From Amanita rubescens (lineage: Eukaryota; Basidiomycota; Agaricomycetes; Agaricales; Amanitaceae), in assembly GCA_015039365.1 (NCBI GenBank), contig WION01000062.1, positions 148,711 to 212,710 of the forward strand: a DNA stretch of 64,000 nt, read 5' to 3'. Both the position numbers and the translations under genes were made by a program. Below are positions 45,884 to 56,009 of this stretch, in pieces. The notes beneath the pieces are model-generated. The model searched no databases, was not told the origin of the DNA, and was given only the letters and a program-made list of their open reading frames with translations. Position 1 is the stretch's first letter. Every line of letters starts with the position of its first letter.

Positions 45884-46908
45884 TTATGATTGACCATTTA
45901 CATCCATGGGTATCGGCATGTCCACATCCGGTTTCATAGACAAAGCTTCGTAGAAATATATCAAGCCAAATAAGAGGAACAAGATTGATCCGCCGTACGT
46001 GACTAAAAAGGAATGTCACCTGAGGGTCGAGCGCAGCTTGCAAGGGATACGTACCGTGCTTGACAGATATCTTGGTGGAGACATACCGGCCTCCAATCAC
46101 CGCCAGCGCTGTACAACATGAATGTCCAATAACGGTGCCCAGAGCGACAATGTACACGTTCTGAATCAAGGGAACTTAGTTCGAGGTCTAAAACCCGTCG
46201 CAAGGGAGGTGGACATACGTGCGCAGCACCCAGCGCGATTGTCGCTATCTGGCTTCTATCTCCCCACTCGCCCAAAAAGGTTAAAACGAACGCTTGAACG
46301 AAAACGGGGCCAAGAAAGAGGCTACAGAAGTTCCTGGCGCCTTCTGCCCATGACGTACGTGTCTTTCTCGGACAATTTTGTTTTTCCGGGGACTGTGCCT
46401 TGGATTTGACAGTAGATCCTTCCTTGCCTTCAAGGCCGTCTTCTGTGACAAATCCCGGGGAATGTCCTTCTTCCATGTCTTCCAAGGGCACCACCAAACC
46501 CAACCGAGGACCCTCCGCCGCATCATCTTCCTCAATCTCCTCTTCAGCCTCTTTCATCTCTTCCTTGATTTTTCCCGAACCGCCCTTCATAGCCCTCGCC
46601 TCTGTCAACATTTTCGCTCCGAAAATCAGGAACAACACCGCCGCGGCGAATTGGGTGTATTGCCTCGGAATCAACGCAGGTAGGAGGTGTCCCATTTCTG
46701 CTGAAAGCGCGGACATGACGGCTAGGGACGAGAATGCGCCCAGGAAGACGACGAGCCGGGGGTGGCGCATGGCAAGGATGGCGGCGATGAGGAAAGTTTT
46801 GTCTCCAATTTCAGAAAAGATGATGAGTGAGAAAGCTTGAAAGAGGCCATGCAAAAGAGTTGAAGTTGAGTTATTGAATGCATCTGGGGGAAGAGAGGTG
46901 GACGACAT
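45884..46908 (-). CDS. GDT1: Gdt1/TMEM165-type (UPF0016) cation/proton exchanger
   Basis: Three exons (46219-46908, 46055-46160 and 45884-46002), 304 residues. Seen: two copies of the family signature, FSEIGDKTFLIAAI at about residues 31-44 and FLGEWGDRSQIATI in the second half, plus hydrophobic segments (VVFLGAFSSLAVMSALSAEM, VIGGRYVSTKIS, GSILFLLFGLIYFYEALSM). A long acidic cytosolic loop (KEEMKEAEEEIEEDD) links the halves. Known: Gdt1 and TMEM165 are Golgi Ca2+/Mn2+-proton exchangers needed for glycosylation, using the acidic residues of the E-x-G-D-(K/R)-(T/S) motifs. Length fits the family. The start at MSSTSLPPD is preferred; an ATG 24 nt upstream is also in frame. Confidence 0.9.
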
Positions 46909-47421
46909 GGTGCGAGCGGTGTAACAATGCAAACGTGGCCAGGCCTAGCTGAACGCGGTGCGGCGTGGTGGATCTAGTAGGGCCGGACTGGGTTAGATCA
47001 TGTTTCCTCTTGTAAAGTTAACCTTACGTGCGTAACAGAGCACGTCCTGAGCTTGCTCTGGCTCGTGCTTCAAGGAGTTTGGCGGGACAAGGGGTGAGGA
47101 TGAGGCTGCGCTCCTGGGTTTCCCACACAGCTCCACTAGGCTCGCAAATCCCCGCACATTGTCCTGCCCGTTGAGTTCGTGCAAAGGGAATGTCGCCCCC
47201 GTGTGCAACTGCTACACAGAGTAATTACACACTGAACAAGCGACGAAGTTTGTGATATAGCGAGAAATCACCACTGTAAAATTAAATAAGTAAATTATAA
47301 TAATAGCAACTAGCTTCTCCGGTTTCTCACGGTAACCAGGTGGAACGGCCAAAAAGTAAGTGATACAAGTACCGCTAGCGCACAAGTTAGAATCCTACTA
47401 AACCAAGGTTGTATTGTGAAT
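46909..47421. other. Intergenic, start of F-box array
   Basis: AT-rich towards the right (aaattaaataagtaaatta). No gene recognised. Confidence 0.35.
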
Positions 47422-47441
47422 CTATAAACGACCAACATTCG
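47422..47441 (-). repeat. Shared F-box 3' flank element
   Basis: The plus strand reads ctataaacgaccaacattcg, one mismatch from the element at 1214-1233, 30 nt past the copy 5 stop. Confidence 0.6.
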
Positions 47442-47470
47442 CCAATGACTCCAACTAGATGATGTATAGT

Positions 47471-48829
47471 CTAATTTTTGACCTCCGAGTCGTCAATGTA
47501 AATGTCAGCATCAGATGGGAAATTCCGAATCACTTCCATGGCCTTGTCAATTTCTTCGGGGTCACGGCTGACCCCCCGGGAGCAAAATCTTGAACACCAT
47601 TTCAGCTGAATTACTAATTGCTCGAGTGGTACACAGCTAGCAGGCGCCAATCTCGAGTCTTTGCCTCGCACTTCCAAAAACTGAGATATTGTTACGACGA
47701 GCTTCTCGATATTATGCCCTGGACAATATTTCATCTTTAACACCCGCAACTTGGGAAGGTATATGGTGCCGTCGAACCCTGCGATGTATCGTATAATGTC
47801 CGGGAAAGTATGTGATGAGCACTCGATGATGAAGAGTTCCTCCACACTGGCCAGCACCGCCAACGAAACGGGTGCCATACTAAATGTACCTTGACGAAGT
47901 GTCAACCGGCGAATGGAACATGTCGACCGATTGATCAGAGAAAGTACCCCGTTCCAGTTGCGATGTGACCAAGCCACATCCTCGTAGCTGTTATCAATCC
48001 AGAGATGCTGCAGCGAGGGTGCATTGAAGCATGAGAAAATCTCGAAATAACCCAATGTGGTTTGAAAGAGCAAGAGGCGTGGAAAGTGCACCGCTGGAAA
48101 ATCAGACCGAATAGCCAATGAGTACCAAGGGTAGACCGGCGCACCGTGAAGGTGCAGCATCTCGATATTCAGTGACTGGGATAGAACTTGTAACAATTCG
48201 ATCCCGTAGCGATCGTAATCTTGGAAACGCATAAACATTATGACTCTTGTCAATTGTGCCCAAGGGAATGCGATTCTTCCCATGCGCTCAGACAGATCAA
48301 GTCCGGTAAGGCACGGCGTAGCTTCAAATATACTGGAGAGATTCGAGACCACATCACCTCTGATCTTGAGAGAGGTAAGAATCGGTAAATTTCCTTTGCA
48401 TCTGAGGAAGAAATCGATGACGGAACTGTCGCTTATGGACAGATCCAGGTTTTTCCATCGGCTTGAGCACGACACAAGTGTAGTTATAGTTTGTGAAGGA
48501 TGTTTATGGCTTGTGGGGTGTAATGAGATGGATATGGTAAGAGGTAACCGTCCAGATCGCTCGATGTATATGGCGGTGCGTCGATTGATTTCAGCGTTAT
48601 AGGAAGCGCTTCTGAAGAGGCCGTAATCCAGGTGCAGAGAAAGCGAGGTCCATAAAGGCGAGTGGGATATAAATGTCTCTCTCCAGCGCCTGCAAACTTG
48701 CCCAGCAACCCACGGAAATCCCCGCGCGGAGTCCAATGTATCGAGATAGATAGGTCGGTTGCCTCTGAGAAGACAGAATATATCGCATAGAATTTCTATT
48801 GGTATTGTTTCGATGCCTACAACCGTCAT
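47471..48829 (-). CDS. F-box protein with leucine-rich region (copy 5)
   Basis: Intronless, 452 residues. MTVVGIETIPIEILCDIFCL, FPWVAGQVCRRWRETF, HSPLWTSLSLHL, RRTAIYIERSGRLPLTI, GNLPILTSLKIRGDV, FPWAQLTRVIMFM, NAPSLQHLWIDN, STCSIRRLTLRQG and YLPKLRVLKMKYCPGHNIE. Near-identical to copy 6 at the N-terminus and in the 5' flank (shared actgagtttgggt and gtgcacgtt), which marks a recent tandem duplication. The shared 3' element lies 30-50 nt after the stop. Role inferred: SCF substrate receptor. Confidence 0.9.
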   Translation of the reverse strand: MTVVGIETIPIEILCDIFCLLRGNRPIYLDTLDSARGFPWVAGQVCRRWRETFISHSPLWTSLSLHLDYGLFRSASYNAEINRRTAIYIERSGRLPLTISISLHPTSHKHPSQTITTLVSCSSRWKNLDLSISDSSVIDFFLRCKGNLPILTSLKIRGDVVSNLSSIFEATPCLTGLDLSERMGRIAFPWAQLTRVIMFMRFQDYDRYGIELLQVLSQSLNIEMLHLHGAPVYPWYSLAIRSDFPAVHFPRLLLFQTTLGYFEIFSCFNAPSLQHLWIDNSYEDVAWSHRNWNGVLSLINRSTCSIRRLTLRQGTFSMAPVSLAVLASVEELFIIECSSHTFPDIIRYIAGFDGTIYLPKLRVLKMKYCPGHNIEKLVVTISQFLEVRGKDSRLAPASCVPLEQLVIQLKWCSRFCSRGVSRDPEEIDKAMEVIRNFPSDADIYIDDSEVKN

Positions 48830-49296
48830 GACTGAGTTTGGGTATAGGAGGGTGCACGTTTTGAGGCGAATCGGACGACGAAAAGTTCACCAAAATACGT
48901 ACAAATAATCTGCCCCTCTTTTAGGCGAGCACGGACGCGACGGTTGCTTGAGTACGTCTCGGACAAGTCGATCGGACCGGGTCACTGTGAAATTATTTAA
49001 ATAATAACGGGAACTAAGCATACTATTGACCGCATTTCGGAACAGAGCCGTTCCGTGGATCAAAGAAGCTAACATTTACTCAGGAAAACAGCTTGGATCT
49101 CGGGCTCAAAGTCGACTGCCGATCGGACGGCGAATTAGCGAGTTGGGCCAAAAAGTAAGTGATACGAGTACCGCTGGCATATACAAGTTAGAATCCTGCT
49201 AAACCAACATTGTTTTGTTAATCTACAAACGATCAACATTCACCAATGACTCCCAACCCCAGGAAATCCCGAATCTCACTCCTGACCACCGAGTAA
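48830..49296. other. F-box array spacer
   Basis: It holds the copy 5 promoter region and the copy 6 3' flank; the phrase aaaaagtaagtgatac is shared with the flank at 47350. No other gene. Confidence 0.5.
49223..49242 (-). repeat. Shared F-box 3' flank element
   Basis: The plus strand reads ctacaaacgatcaacattca, 55 nt past the copy 6 stop. Confidence 0.6.
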
Positions 49297-50619
49297 TCAA
49301 TGTATGTAAATGTCAGCATCAGACGGGACATCCCGAATCACCTCCAAGGCCTTGCAGGGGATATCAATATTTCCGGGGTCGGGGGTTAACTTGCAGTGAG
49401 GACACCACTCCAGCTGAATTACTAATTGCTCCAGTGGCACACAGCTAGCGGGCGCCAATCTCGATCCTTTGCTTCGTGATTCCAAAAACTGAGATATTGT
49501 TAGGACAAGCTCCCCGATATTATGCTCTGGACAATATTTCATCTTTAACACCCGCAGCTTGGGAAGGTAGATGTGGTCGTTAAACCCTGCGATGTATCGT
49601 AAAATGGTCGGGAAAGTATTCATCGGGTACTCGATGATGAGCTCCTCCACATTGGCTAACGCCTCCAACATCACGGGCGCCGCAACAAATATACCTTGGA
49701 GAAGTGACAATCGGCGAACACGACATGACGATCGATTGATCAGAGAAAATACCCCGTTCCAGTTGGGATATGTCGCGCATCCATTCGAACAGTCGCGCCG
49801 GAAGTCACGTATCCGGAGATGTTCCAGATATGGTGCAATGAACCATGAGAACACCTCGAAATGATCCAATGACGTTTCAAAGAATAAGAGGCGCGGAAGG
49901 TGCGCCACTGGAAAGTCTATTGAGCGAGGGAAGTCTGGAAACCCCCAGCTGAGAAGTTGCAGCATCTCGAGATTTTGCAACTGGGGCAGAATTTGCGACA
50001 GTTCGTTCCTGGAGCGATCATAATCCCTCTGATGCAAAAATAGACTGAACTTTGTTAATTGTGCCCAAGGGAACGCGATTCTTCTTTCTAGTATGGGTTC
50101 TGAGAGATCAAGTTCGGTAAGGCACGGCGTAATTGCGAATATACTGGAGAGATTCGAGGCCACATGACCTCTGATCGTGAGAGAGGTAAGAATCGGTAGG
50201 TTCCCTTTGCATCCGAGGAAGAAATCCATGAAGGATTCGTTATCCTGCAGGTATAGATTTTTCCATCGGTTCGAGCACGACACCAGTGTAGTCATGATTT
50301 CCGAAGAAGGATGTCCATATATCTCTATGGTAAGAGGTAGCTGTCTAGATCGCTTGATGTATATGACAGTGCGTCGGTTGGTTTCAGCCATATGTGCAGC
50401 ACTTCCGCAGGGGTAGTATAGGGAAAGATAGGTCCATAAAGGCGAGTGGGATATAAATGTCTCTCTCCAGCGCCTGCAAACTTGCCCAGCGGCAGCCCAC
50501 GGAAATCCCTGCGCGGAGTCCAATGTACCGAGATAGATAGGTTGGTTGCCTCTGAGAAGACTGAATATATCGCATAGAATTTCTATCGGTATTGTTTCGA
50601 TGCCTACCACCGGAGTCAT
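49297..50619 (-). CDS. F-box protein with leucine-rich region (copy 6)
   Basis: Intronless, 440 residues. MTPVVGIETIPIEILCDIFS, FPWAAAGQVCRRWRETF (one extra Ala against its neighbours), RRTVIYIKRSRQLPLTI, GNLPILTSLTIRGHV, FPWAQLTKFSLFL, IAPYLEHLRIRD, SSCRVRRLSLLQG and YLPKLRVLKMKYCPEHNIGE. Tandem duplicate of copy 5. The C-terminus stops at DADIYIH, slightly short of the IDDSEVK tail of other members. Confidence 0.9.
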   Translation of the reverse strand: MTPVVGIETIPIEILCDIFSLLRGNQPIYLGTLDSAQGFPWAAAGQVCRRWRETFISHSPLWTYLSLYYPCGSAAHMAETNRRTVIYIKRSRQLPLTIEIYGHPSSEIMTTLVSCSNRWKNLYLQDNESFMDFFLGCKGNLPILTSLTIRGHVASNLSSIFAITPCLTELDLSEPILERRIAFPWAQLTKFSLFLHQRDYDRSRNELSQILPQLQNLEMLQLLSWGFPDFPRSIDFPVAHLPRLLFFETSLDHFEVFSWFIAPYLEHLRIRDFRRDCSNGCATYPNWNGVFSLINRSSCRVRRLSLLQGIFVAAPVMLEALANVEELIIEYPMNTFPTILRYIAGFNDHIYLPKLRVLKMKYCPEHNIGELVLTISQFLESRSKGSRLAPASCVPLEQLVIQLEWCPHCKLTPDPGNIDIPCKALEVIRDVPSDADIYIH

Positions 50620-50897
50620 GACTGAGTTTGGGTTTAGGGGTGCACGTTTCGAGGCGAAGACAAAATAATTTTCACCAAAATACGTATAAACAATCCGCCC
50701 CTTTTAGTAGAGCAATTTACGCCTGAACGACGGACTTGACGGTTGCTGACTGGAGTGGACAAGTCGATCACCGGGTCAGATATGATTAGCATCGAGTACC
50801 GTAAAGAGTATTTACTTTGAGTTCTGTAGGTAAAACCAACGGGGTTGTCACATCGTGAACGTCGAGAGGGCCAACATGTGCGTTCTCCAAGCCAACT

Positions 50898-52313
50898 TTA
50901 AACGTAAGGGAAATCCAGATCACTCCAAGGTGGTGGACGTGGGTCTGATCGTTTGACCTCCGAATCGTAAAGGTAAATGTTAATGTTAGCATCAGATGGC
51001 AGACTCCGAATCGCTTCCAAGGCCTTCCAGGGGATGTCAGCACTTTTGCGATAGCAGGGGCACCATGAACACCATTCCAGCTGAATCACTAATCTCTCGA
51101 GCGGCACACAGCTAGTAGGTGCCAATCTCGATCCTTTGCCTCGCTCTTCCAAAAAATGAGACATTGTTGCAACGAGCTCCTCGATATTATGCCCGGGACA
51201 ATATCTCATCTCTAACACCCGCAGCTTGGGAAGGTAGATTTTGTCGTTAAACCCTGCGATGTATCGTAAAAGGGTCGGGAAAGTTTTTGTCGGGCGCTCG
51301 ATGATGAGTTCCTCCACACTGGCAAACGCCTCCAACATCTCGGGCGCCGCACCAAATGTACATTGGCGAAGTGTCAATCGGCGAACACAACATGACGACC
51401 GATTGATCAGAGAAAACACCCCGTTCCAGATGCGATGTGTCGCATGTTCATCCCAAGAGTCGTGGCGATCGTCTATCCGGAGATGTTCCAGCGATGGTGC
51501 GACGAACCATGAGAACATCTCGCAATAGCCCAGTGTGGTTTCAAGGGATAAAAGACGCGGAAGTTGTACTGGAAATCTGGGAGGAGCGGCTCCAAAGGAA
51601 GGGAAGTTTGGCACTCCGAGGAGTTCCAGCGTCTCGACATTTTGTAACTGAAGTACAGCTGGCCACAATTCGTCGCCGTATTCACAATAATGCTCCCAAC
51701 GTATAAGTATCCTGAACCTCGTCAATTGTGCCCAAGGGAGCGCGATTTTTCCTATGCGCCTTGACACATGAAAATACGTAAGGCGCGGCGTAACCTCAAA
51801 TATACTGGAGAGTCGGGGATTCAAGGCTACATCGCCTGTCATCATGAGAGTAGTGAGATTTGGCAAGTTTCCTTTGCATTTGAGGAGTTCCATATCGGAC
51901 TCGGCATCTATGCATATATCTAGCAATTTCCATCGTTTAGAGCACGATACCAGTGTTTTGATAGCTTCTGAAGGACGCCTTTCTTTTGTGCCGGATAAAG
52001 AGATGGATATAGTAAGAGGTAGCCGTCCAGATCGCTCGACGTAAATAGCCGTACGTCGATTGGTTTCAGCAATATAGGCAGCACTTCTGTCGCGATCGAA
52101 ATGCCAGCGCAGAGCAAGAGAGGTCCATAGATGTGGGTGGGATATAAATGCGTTTCTCCAGCGCCTGCAAACCTGTCCAACAGCCCATGGAAAGAAGTGG
52201 AGCCCAGAAATGTTACCCAGTTCATCAAGACGGATAGGAACGTCTGGGTTATGGAGGAGGTGAAACACTTCGCCTAGGATCTCGGTGGGGACTCTTGCCT
52301 GGGCACTGATCAT
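50898..52313 (-). CDS. F-box protein with leucine-rich region (copy 7)
   Basis: Intronless, 471 residues. MISAQARVPTEILGEVFHLL, FPWAVGQVCRRWRNAF, HPHLWTSLALRW, RRTAIYVERSGRLPLTI, GNLPNLTTLMMTGDV, FPWAQLTRFRILI, VAPSLEHLRIDDRHDSWD, SSCCVRRLTLRQC and LPKLRVLEMRYCPGHNIEE. It is closer to copy 1 (1252-2613) than to its immediate neighbours and shares 5' flank features with it. The C-terminus is extended past the usual DSEVK by about 16 residues (PRPPPWSDLDFPYV). Confidence 0.9.
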   Translation of the reverse strand: MISAQARVPTEILGEVFHLLHNPDVPIRLDELGNISGLHFFPWAVGQVCRRWRNAFISHPHLWTSLALRWHFDRDRSAAYIAETNRRTAIYVERSGRLPLTISISLSGTKERRPSEAIKTLVSCSKRWKLLDICIDAESDMELLKCKGNLPNLTTLMMTGDVALNPRLSSIFEVTPRLTYFHVSRRIGKIALPWAQLTRFRILIRWEHYCEYGDELWPAVLQLQNVETLELLGVPNFPSFGAAPPRFPVQLPRLLSLETTLGYCEMFSWFVAPSLEHLRIDDRHDSWDEHATHRIWNGVFSLINRSSCCVRRLTLRQCTFGAAPEMLEAFASVEELIIERPTKTFPTLLRYIAGFNDKIYLPKLRVLEMRYCPGHNIEELVATMSHFLEERGKGSRLAPTSCVPLERLVIQLEWCSWCPCYRKSADIPWKALEAIRSLPSDANINIYLYDSEVKRSDPRPPPWSDLDFPYV

Positions 52314-52548
52314 TTTGCTGCAATGGAGTGGTATGGGCCCAAGCGGAGATCCGAGGCCAATTCTTTAAAACGAATGCAACCGGATTGGCGACTCAGACTG
52401 CGGTGTTTCCGACACGGGACGCATGTACAGCCGCGCGGATGTTTGTTTCTGCTTGGCAAGTCGCGGCTCGGCAATTGCCGTTGTCTTACTAATCAAGAAA
52501 ATCGTCAGAAACCACTCTTGACGGTAATAAGATCGTGTCGTACTAAAC

Positions 52549-52568
52549 CTACAAACAACCAACATTCT
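52549..52568 (-). repeat. Orphan F-box 3' flank element
   Basis: The plus strand reads ctacaaacaaccaacattct, identical to 2881-2900 and close to the elements downstream of intact copies. Here no F-box coding sequence lies on its upstream side, so it marks a lost copy. Confidence 0.55.
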
Positions 52569-53087
52569 TCAAGCCCCTTGTCATCTCATATCCATCACTC
52601 TCACTGCATCCATCACGTCTTCTCCTCGCGTGCCTGCTTCAGTGCCTTTGGCCTCCTTCTCGCCATTCAAATAGATGAGGTGATGGTTAGAAGGTTTACC
52701 ACAGTTGTAGTATCTGGGGTCCTGATGCCAAGCGTGGCCGAACCACTGCCAGCACATCTGCTACTACTACGACAGGGGTAGTGGCTACTATTGTTACTGT
52801 CCAAGAGAATTCTGTCTGCACACGGTCAACGACTCAGCGTTCAGGTCACGGTAGTTCCGACTGGCAAGCCTTCAACTTGCTGGATTGAGTTGCCCAGTCA
52901 AAATTTACTGTATGCGAGGTATCTACCAATATTTCGGTGCGTGCATTCTCAAGCCACTATTCGGGTGTTTTGAACTTAGTAAATATAGTTGCAGTAAACG
53001 TAAACAAGGCTCTTCTTTCCGGTTTTCGTATAAAAACCACGCTGTGTGAGGCATGAGGGCCTCGACGCTATTCGGGTGTCTGCTACG
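52569..53087. other. Intergenic with Ser/Thr-rich open stretch and TATA box
   Basis: At about 52740-52850 the plus strand can read SATTTTGVVATIVTVQE, a Ser/Thr-rich composition seen in secreted fungal proteins, but no start or splice sites were found, so it may be a relic. A TATA-like tataaaaa at 53030-53037 lies about 50 nt before the gene at 53088. Confidence 0.35.
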
Positions 53088-54226
53088 ATGGTCAAATCTT
53101 TTGCCTCCGCAGCTTTGATTCTTGCCTTCTTTCTCACTCTCGTCTCTGCTCGGACTACTGACGACTCGTCGTGCGGTCTAAATTACACGGCGCGGTACGG
53201 TACAAGCGGCACTCGTTCTTTGAGCATAGCCAACGGAGGAGCAGGGCAATCCGGCCTCATCGAGGCATGGGCGCTCAAATTCATCGATGACAGCGTCGCA
53301 AACGGGACAGAGCCATTTTACGTACGTTGTGACGAGCATGGATATTATATGGAACCGAACAAACAAAATCAATACAGGTTGACTGGTATCTGGGAGATAC
53401 GACCCAATCGCTTGCTTTTTTGCAGGCTGGCGACGTCGATATTGCAGTCACCTATAACGAAATGGCTGAAGAGCAGGCCATGAGCACAGAATATGCGACA
53501 AGAAGGGAATATGCCTTCCAAGTGAGTTCACCAGCATCGCCGGCCCATTAATGGCGCATTAAATGATATATAGGACCATTTTTACCTCGTCGGCCCTACA
53601 TCAGATCCTGCTAACTTGACCGACTCCCCCGATCTCTATGATTCATTGAACAGAATTGTGACCCAAGGGAATGCGGATGTCTCGGTTAGTAATCTCCGCC
53701 GATGATCATACACTTACGTTTAACTTTGCTTCTATAGACCCCGCCATCGGACCGACCAGCAACCCGATTCCTTTCTAGATATGACAAGAGTGCGACCAAC
53801 ATTAAAGAAAGCTTGTTGTTCACCACGATCGGTCAGGTTCCGTGGGCCTTAACGTACTCGAATTGGTATCACCAATACCCGCGATTCCCACTCCAGGCGC
53901 TCAAGGCAGCGTCGGTCTTGAATGAATACACGTTGACTGATCGCGGCACCTGGCTTTCGTCGCCGTCGCAGGTTACGGATGCTCTTAACATCTACAAACG
54001 GGGCGATGAGGATGACCCACAGCAGCTGCTACTGAACCCGGCTCATTGTTTGCAGGGAGCTAATGCGCCTCAACAGGACTTGGCTTCTAGCTTCATGGAC
54101 TGGGTAATCAGTGATAATGGTGGACAGGAAGTTGTTGCAACGTTCATGAAGAACGGAGAGGCCTTGTATACCCCTGCTCCAACGAATGGGGAGCGATTGA
54201 TGTTGGTTGCCAATATTTGCAATTAG
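53088..54226 (+). CDS. Secreted periplasmic-binding-protein-like protein (325 aa)
   Basis: Four exons: 53088-53321, 53378-53521, 53574-53684 and 53738-54226; 978 nt. A signal peptide (MVKSFASAALILAFFLTLVSA) leads a mature domain with GGAGQSGLIEAWALKFI, YLGDTTQSLAFLQAGDVDIA, TYNEMAEEQA, FYLVGPTSDPANL, ATRFLSRYDKSATNIKE, ALTYSNWYHQYPRFPLQAL and SSFMDWVISDNGGQEVV. This order matches the type II binding-protein fold of bacterial tungstate/molybdate-binding (TupA-like) proteins, in which VTYNE and FLSR-x-D-x-S contact the ligand. Fungi have such secreted proteins but no matching ABC transporter, so the role (metal-oxyanion binding or scavenging) is inferred. The ATG at 53046 in the ORF context is not used because the signal peptide starts at 53088. 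Ancient transfer from bacteria is plausible. Confidence 0.85.
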
Positions 54227-54563
54227 TTTCCGTAGCGGTTATGCCTTGAACTCTTTGTCCAATGACGAGAATGAATGATTAGTATTTGCATGACTTGGAA
54301 ACGATGTGATTTGAACGTTAAACTAAAGCACGAAAGGAACCCCATCGGAAGGACCACGGCCCCAAAACATGCGTCGTGGAATAAATAGGCATCTATCGGC
54401 TCGAAGTATGGGCGTATCCTTACGGTCAGTGAGGAGCATGCTAAATATTGTATTTGGGAGCAGACAAAGGAGATCAAAGGGAAGTTACAAGATAAGCTAT
54501 AAGCGATACGAGTACTATTAGTATATACTTTGAGTGTTGCGAAACTGTGGTTGTACAGTGAAC
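54227..54563. other. Convergent intergenic
   Basis: Between the binding-protein gene and the 3' end of F-box copy 8. Nothing is recognised apart from the shared 3' element at 54564-54583. Confidence 0.4.
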
Positions 54564-54583
54564 CTACAAAGGGCCAACATTTT
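54564..54583 (-). repeat. Shared F-box 3' flank element
   Basis: The plus strand reads ctacaaagggccaacatttt, a diverged form, 38 nt beyond the copy 8 stop. Confidence 0.5.
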
Positions 54584-54620
54584 TCGAGTCAATGTATCCA
54601 ACTATACACGTCCCCCCCTC

Positions 54621-56009
54621 CTACTCGGCATTTCCTGGTTTTATCCCGAATCGTTTGATGGCCGAATCGTCAATGTAAATGTCAGCATCGGATGGCAAAT
54701 TCCGAATCGTTTCCATGACCTGAATACCTCCTGGGTCACGGGAGAGGTATATCCCGCAGGACGAGCACCATTGTAACTGGATCACTAATTTCTCGAGTAA
54801 CGCATTGTTCCGGCTCTCAGGTGTCAAATTCGATCCCTGCCCCCGCCCCGCCAGCAGACGAGATACTGCTGCAACAAGCTCCTCGATATTATGTGCCGGA
54901 CAGTATCTCATTTCAAACAACCGTAATTTGGGGAGGTAAACATGGTTGTTAAACCCTGCAATGTACTGTATAATGTTAGGGAACGCATATGCTGGGCCGT
55001 CGACGAAGAGTTCCTCTACATTGGTCAGCGCCTCCAACATCAGGGGCGCTGCATGAGTTCGACCGTGCAGGAGTGTCAATCGCCGAATGCGACATGACGA
55101 ACGATTGACTAGAGAAGATATTCCGTTCTTGTATTCCTCCGAATGCACGAGTGAGTCGTCTATCCGGAGATGTTCCAACAGGGGTGTCGTTAGCCATGAG
55201 AATACCTCAGGATACATCAATGTCATTGTTAGGCATGAGAGGCGAGGAAGGAGTACGGCTGGAAACGGGGGAGGAGGAGTCCATGAGGGACGAAAGCCCG
55301 TGACTCCCAGCTGTAATATCTCGACATTCTTCAACTGGGATAGAAATGCGTGCCATTCATTGCTGTCGTGATAGCAATCAGTCCAGGACACGGATAGTTT
55401 GAGCTTCGTCAACTGTGCCCAAGGGAACTTCATTTTCCATAAGCGCTCTGACAAATCAAGTTCAAGAAGGCTTGGTGTCGCTTCAAAGATCGGGGAGAAA
55501 TTCGAGGCCACACGATCTTTGACGATCTGGAGCTTGAGAGAGGTAAGGATTGGTAGTTGTCCTTCGCATCCGAGAAGAAAACCGTTCTCGGACCTGGCGC
55601 CTATCCTCAGCTCTAACTTTTTCCATCGGTTCGAGCGTGATGCTAGCGTTCTCATAATTGCTGCAGGACCACGTTCTATGCTTGTACAATTCGTGGAAAC
55701 GAATATGGAAAGAGGAAGCGCTCCTGATCGCTCGAGGTATATAGCCGTCCGTCGGTCGATTTCATTGATGTAAGCGGTGCTCCTTTTGAGACCAGACTCC
55801 CAGTAGAGTGAAAGTGAGGTCCAAAGAGGTGGGTGAGATATAAATGCGTATCTCCAGCACCTGGAAACTTGACCAACAGCCCACGGAAAGTGTTGCGGGT
55901 CCTCGAATCTGTTGTTCAATACATCAAGAGAGATAGGTTTATCAGCATCACGGAGGAAATGGAATATATGGCGTAGCATCTCGGTGGGTATTCTTGATTG
56001 CGCACTCAT
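54621..56009 (-). CDS. F-box protein with leucine-rich region (copy 8)
   Basis: Intronless. Start chosen at MSAQSRIPTEMLRHIFHFL (462 residues); an in-frame ATG at 56078 would add 23. Seen: FPWAVGQVSRCWRYAF, HPPLWTSLSLYWESG, RRTAIYLERSGALPLSI, GQLPILTSLKLQI, FPWAQLTKLKLSV, TTPLLEHLRIDD, SSCRIRRLTLLHG, YLPKLRLFEMRYCPAHNIEE and DADIYIDDSAIKR. It is the most diverged member of the minus-strand array, probably the oldest. SCF substrate-receptor role inferred. Confidence 0.9.
   Translation of the reverse strand: MSAQSRIPTEMLRHIFHFLRDADKPISLDVLNNRFEDPQHFPWAVGQVSRCWRYAFISHPPLWTSLSLYWESGLKRSTAYINEIDRRTAIYLERSGALPLSIFVSTNCTSIERGPAAIMRTLASRSNRWKKLELRIGARSENGFLLGCEGQLPILTSLKLQIVKDRVASNFSPIFEATPSLLELDLSERLWKMKFPWAQLTKLKLSVSWTDCYHDSNEWHAFLSQLKNVEILQLGVTGFRPSWTPPPPFPAVLLPRLSCLTMTLMYPEVFSWLTTPLLEHLRIDDSLVHSEEYKNGISSLVNRSSCRIRRLTLLHGRTHAAPLMLEALTNVEELFVDGPAYAFPNIIQYIAGFNNHVYLPKLRLFEMRYCPAHNIEELVAAVSRLLAGRGQGSNLTPESRNNALLEKLVIQLQWCSSCGIYLSRDPGGIQVMETIRNLPSDADIYIDDSAIKRFGIKPGNAE

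Noticed and set aside
46122..46840. Plus-strand frames (up to 146 codons) over the Gdt1-like gene
   Set aside because: They are mirror frames of conserved EIGDKT/EWGDRS coding sequence; their Ser/Pro/Arg-rich translation is an artefact of antisense reading.
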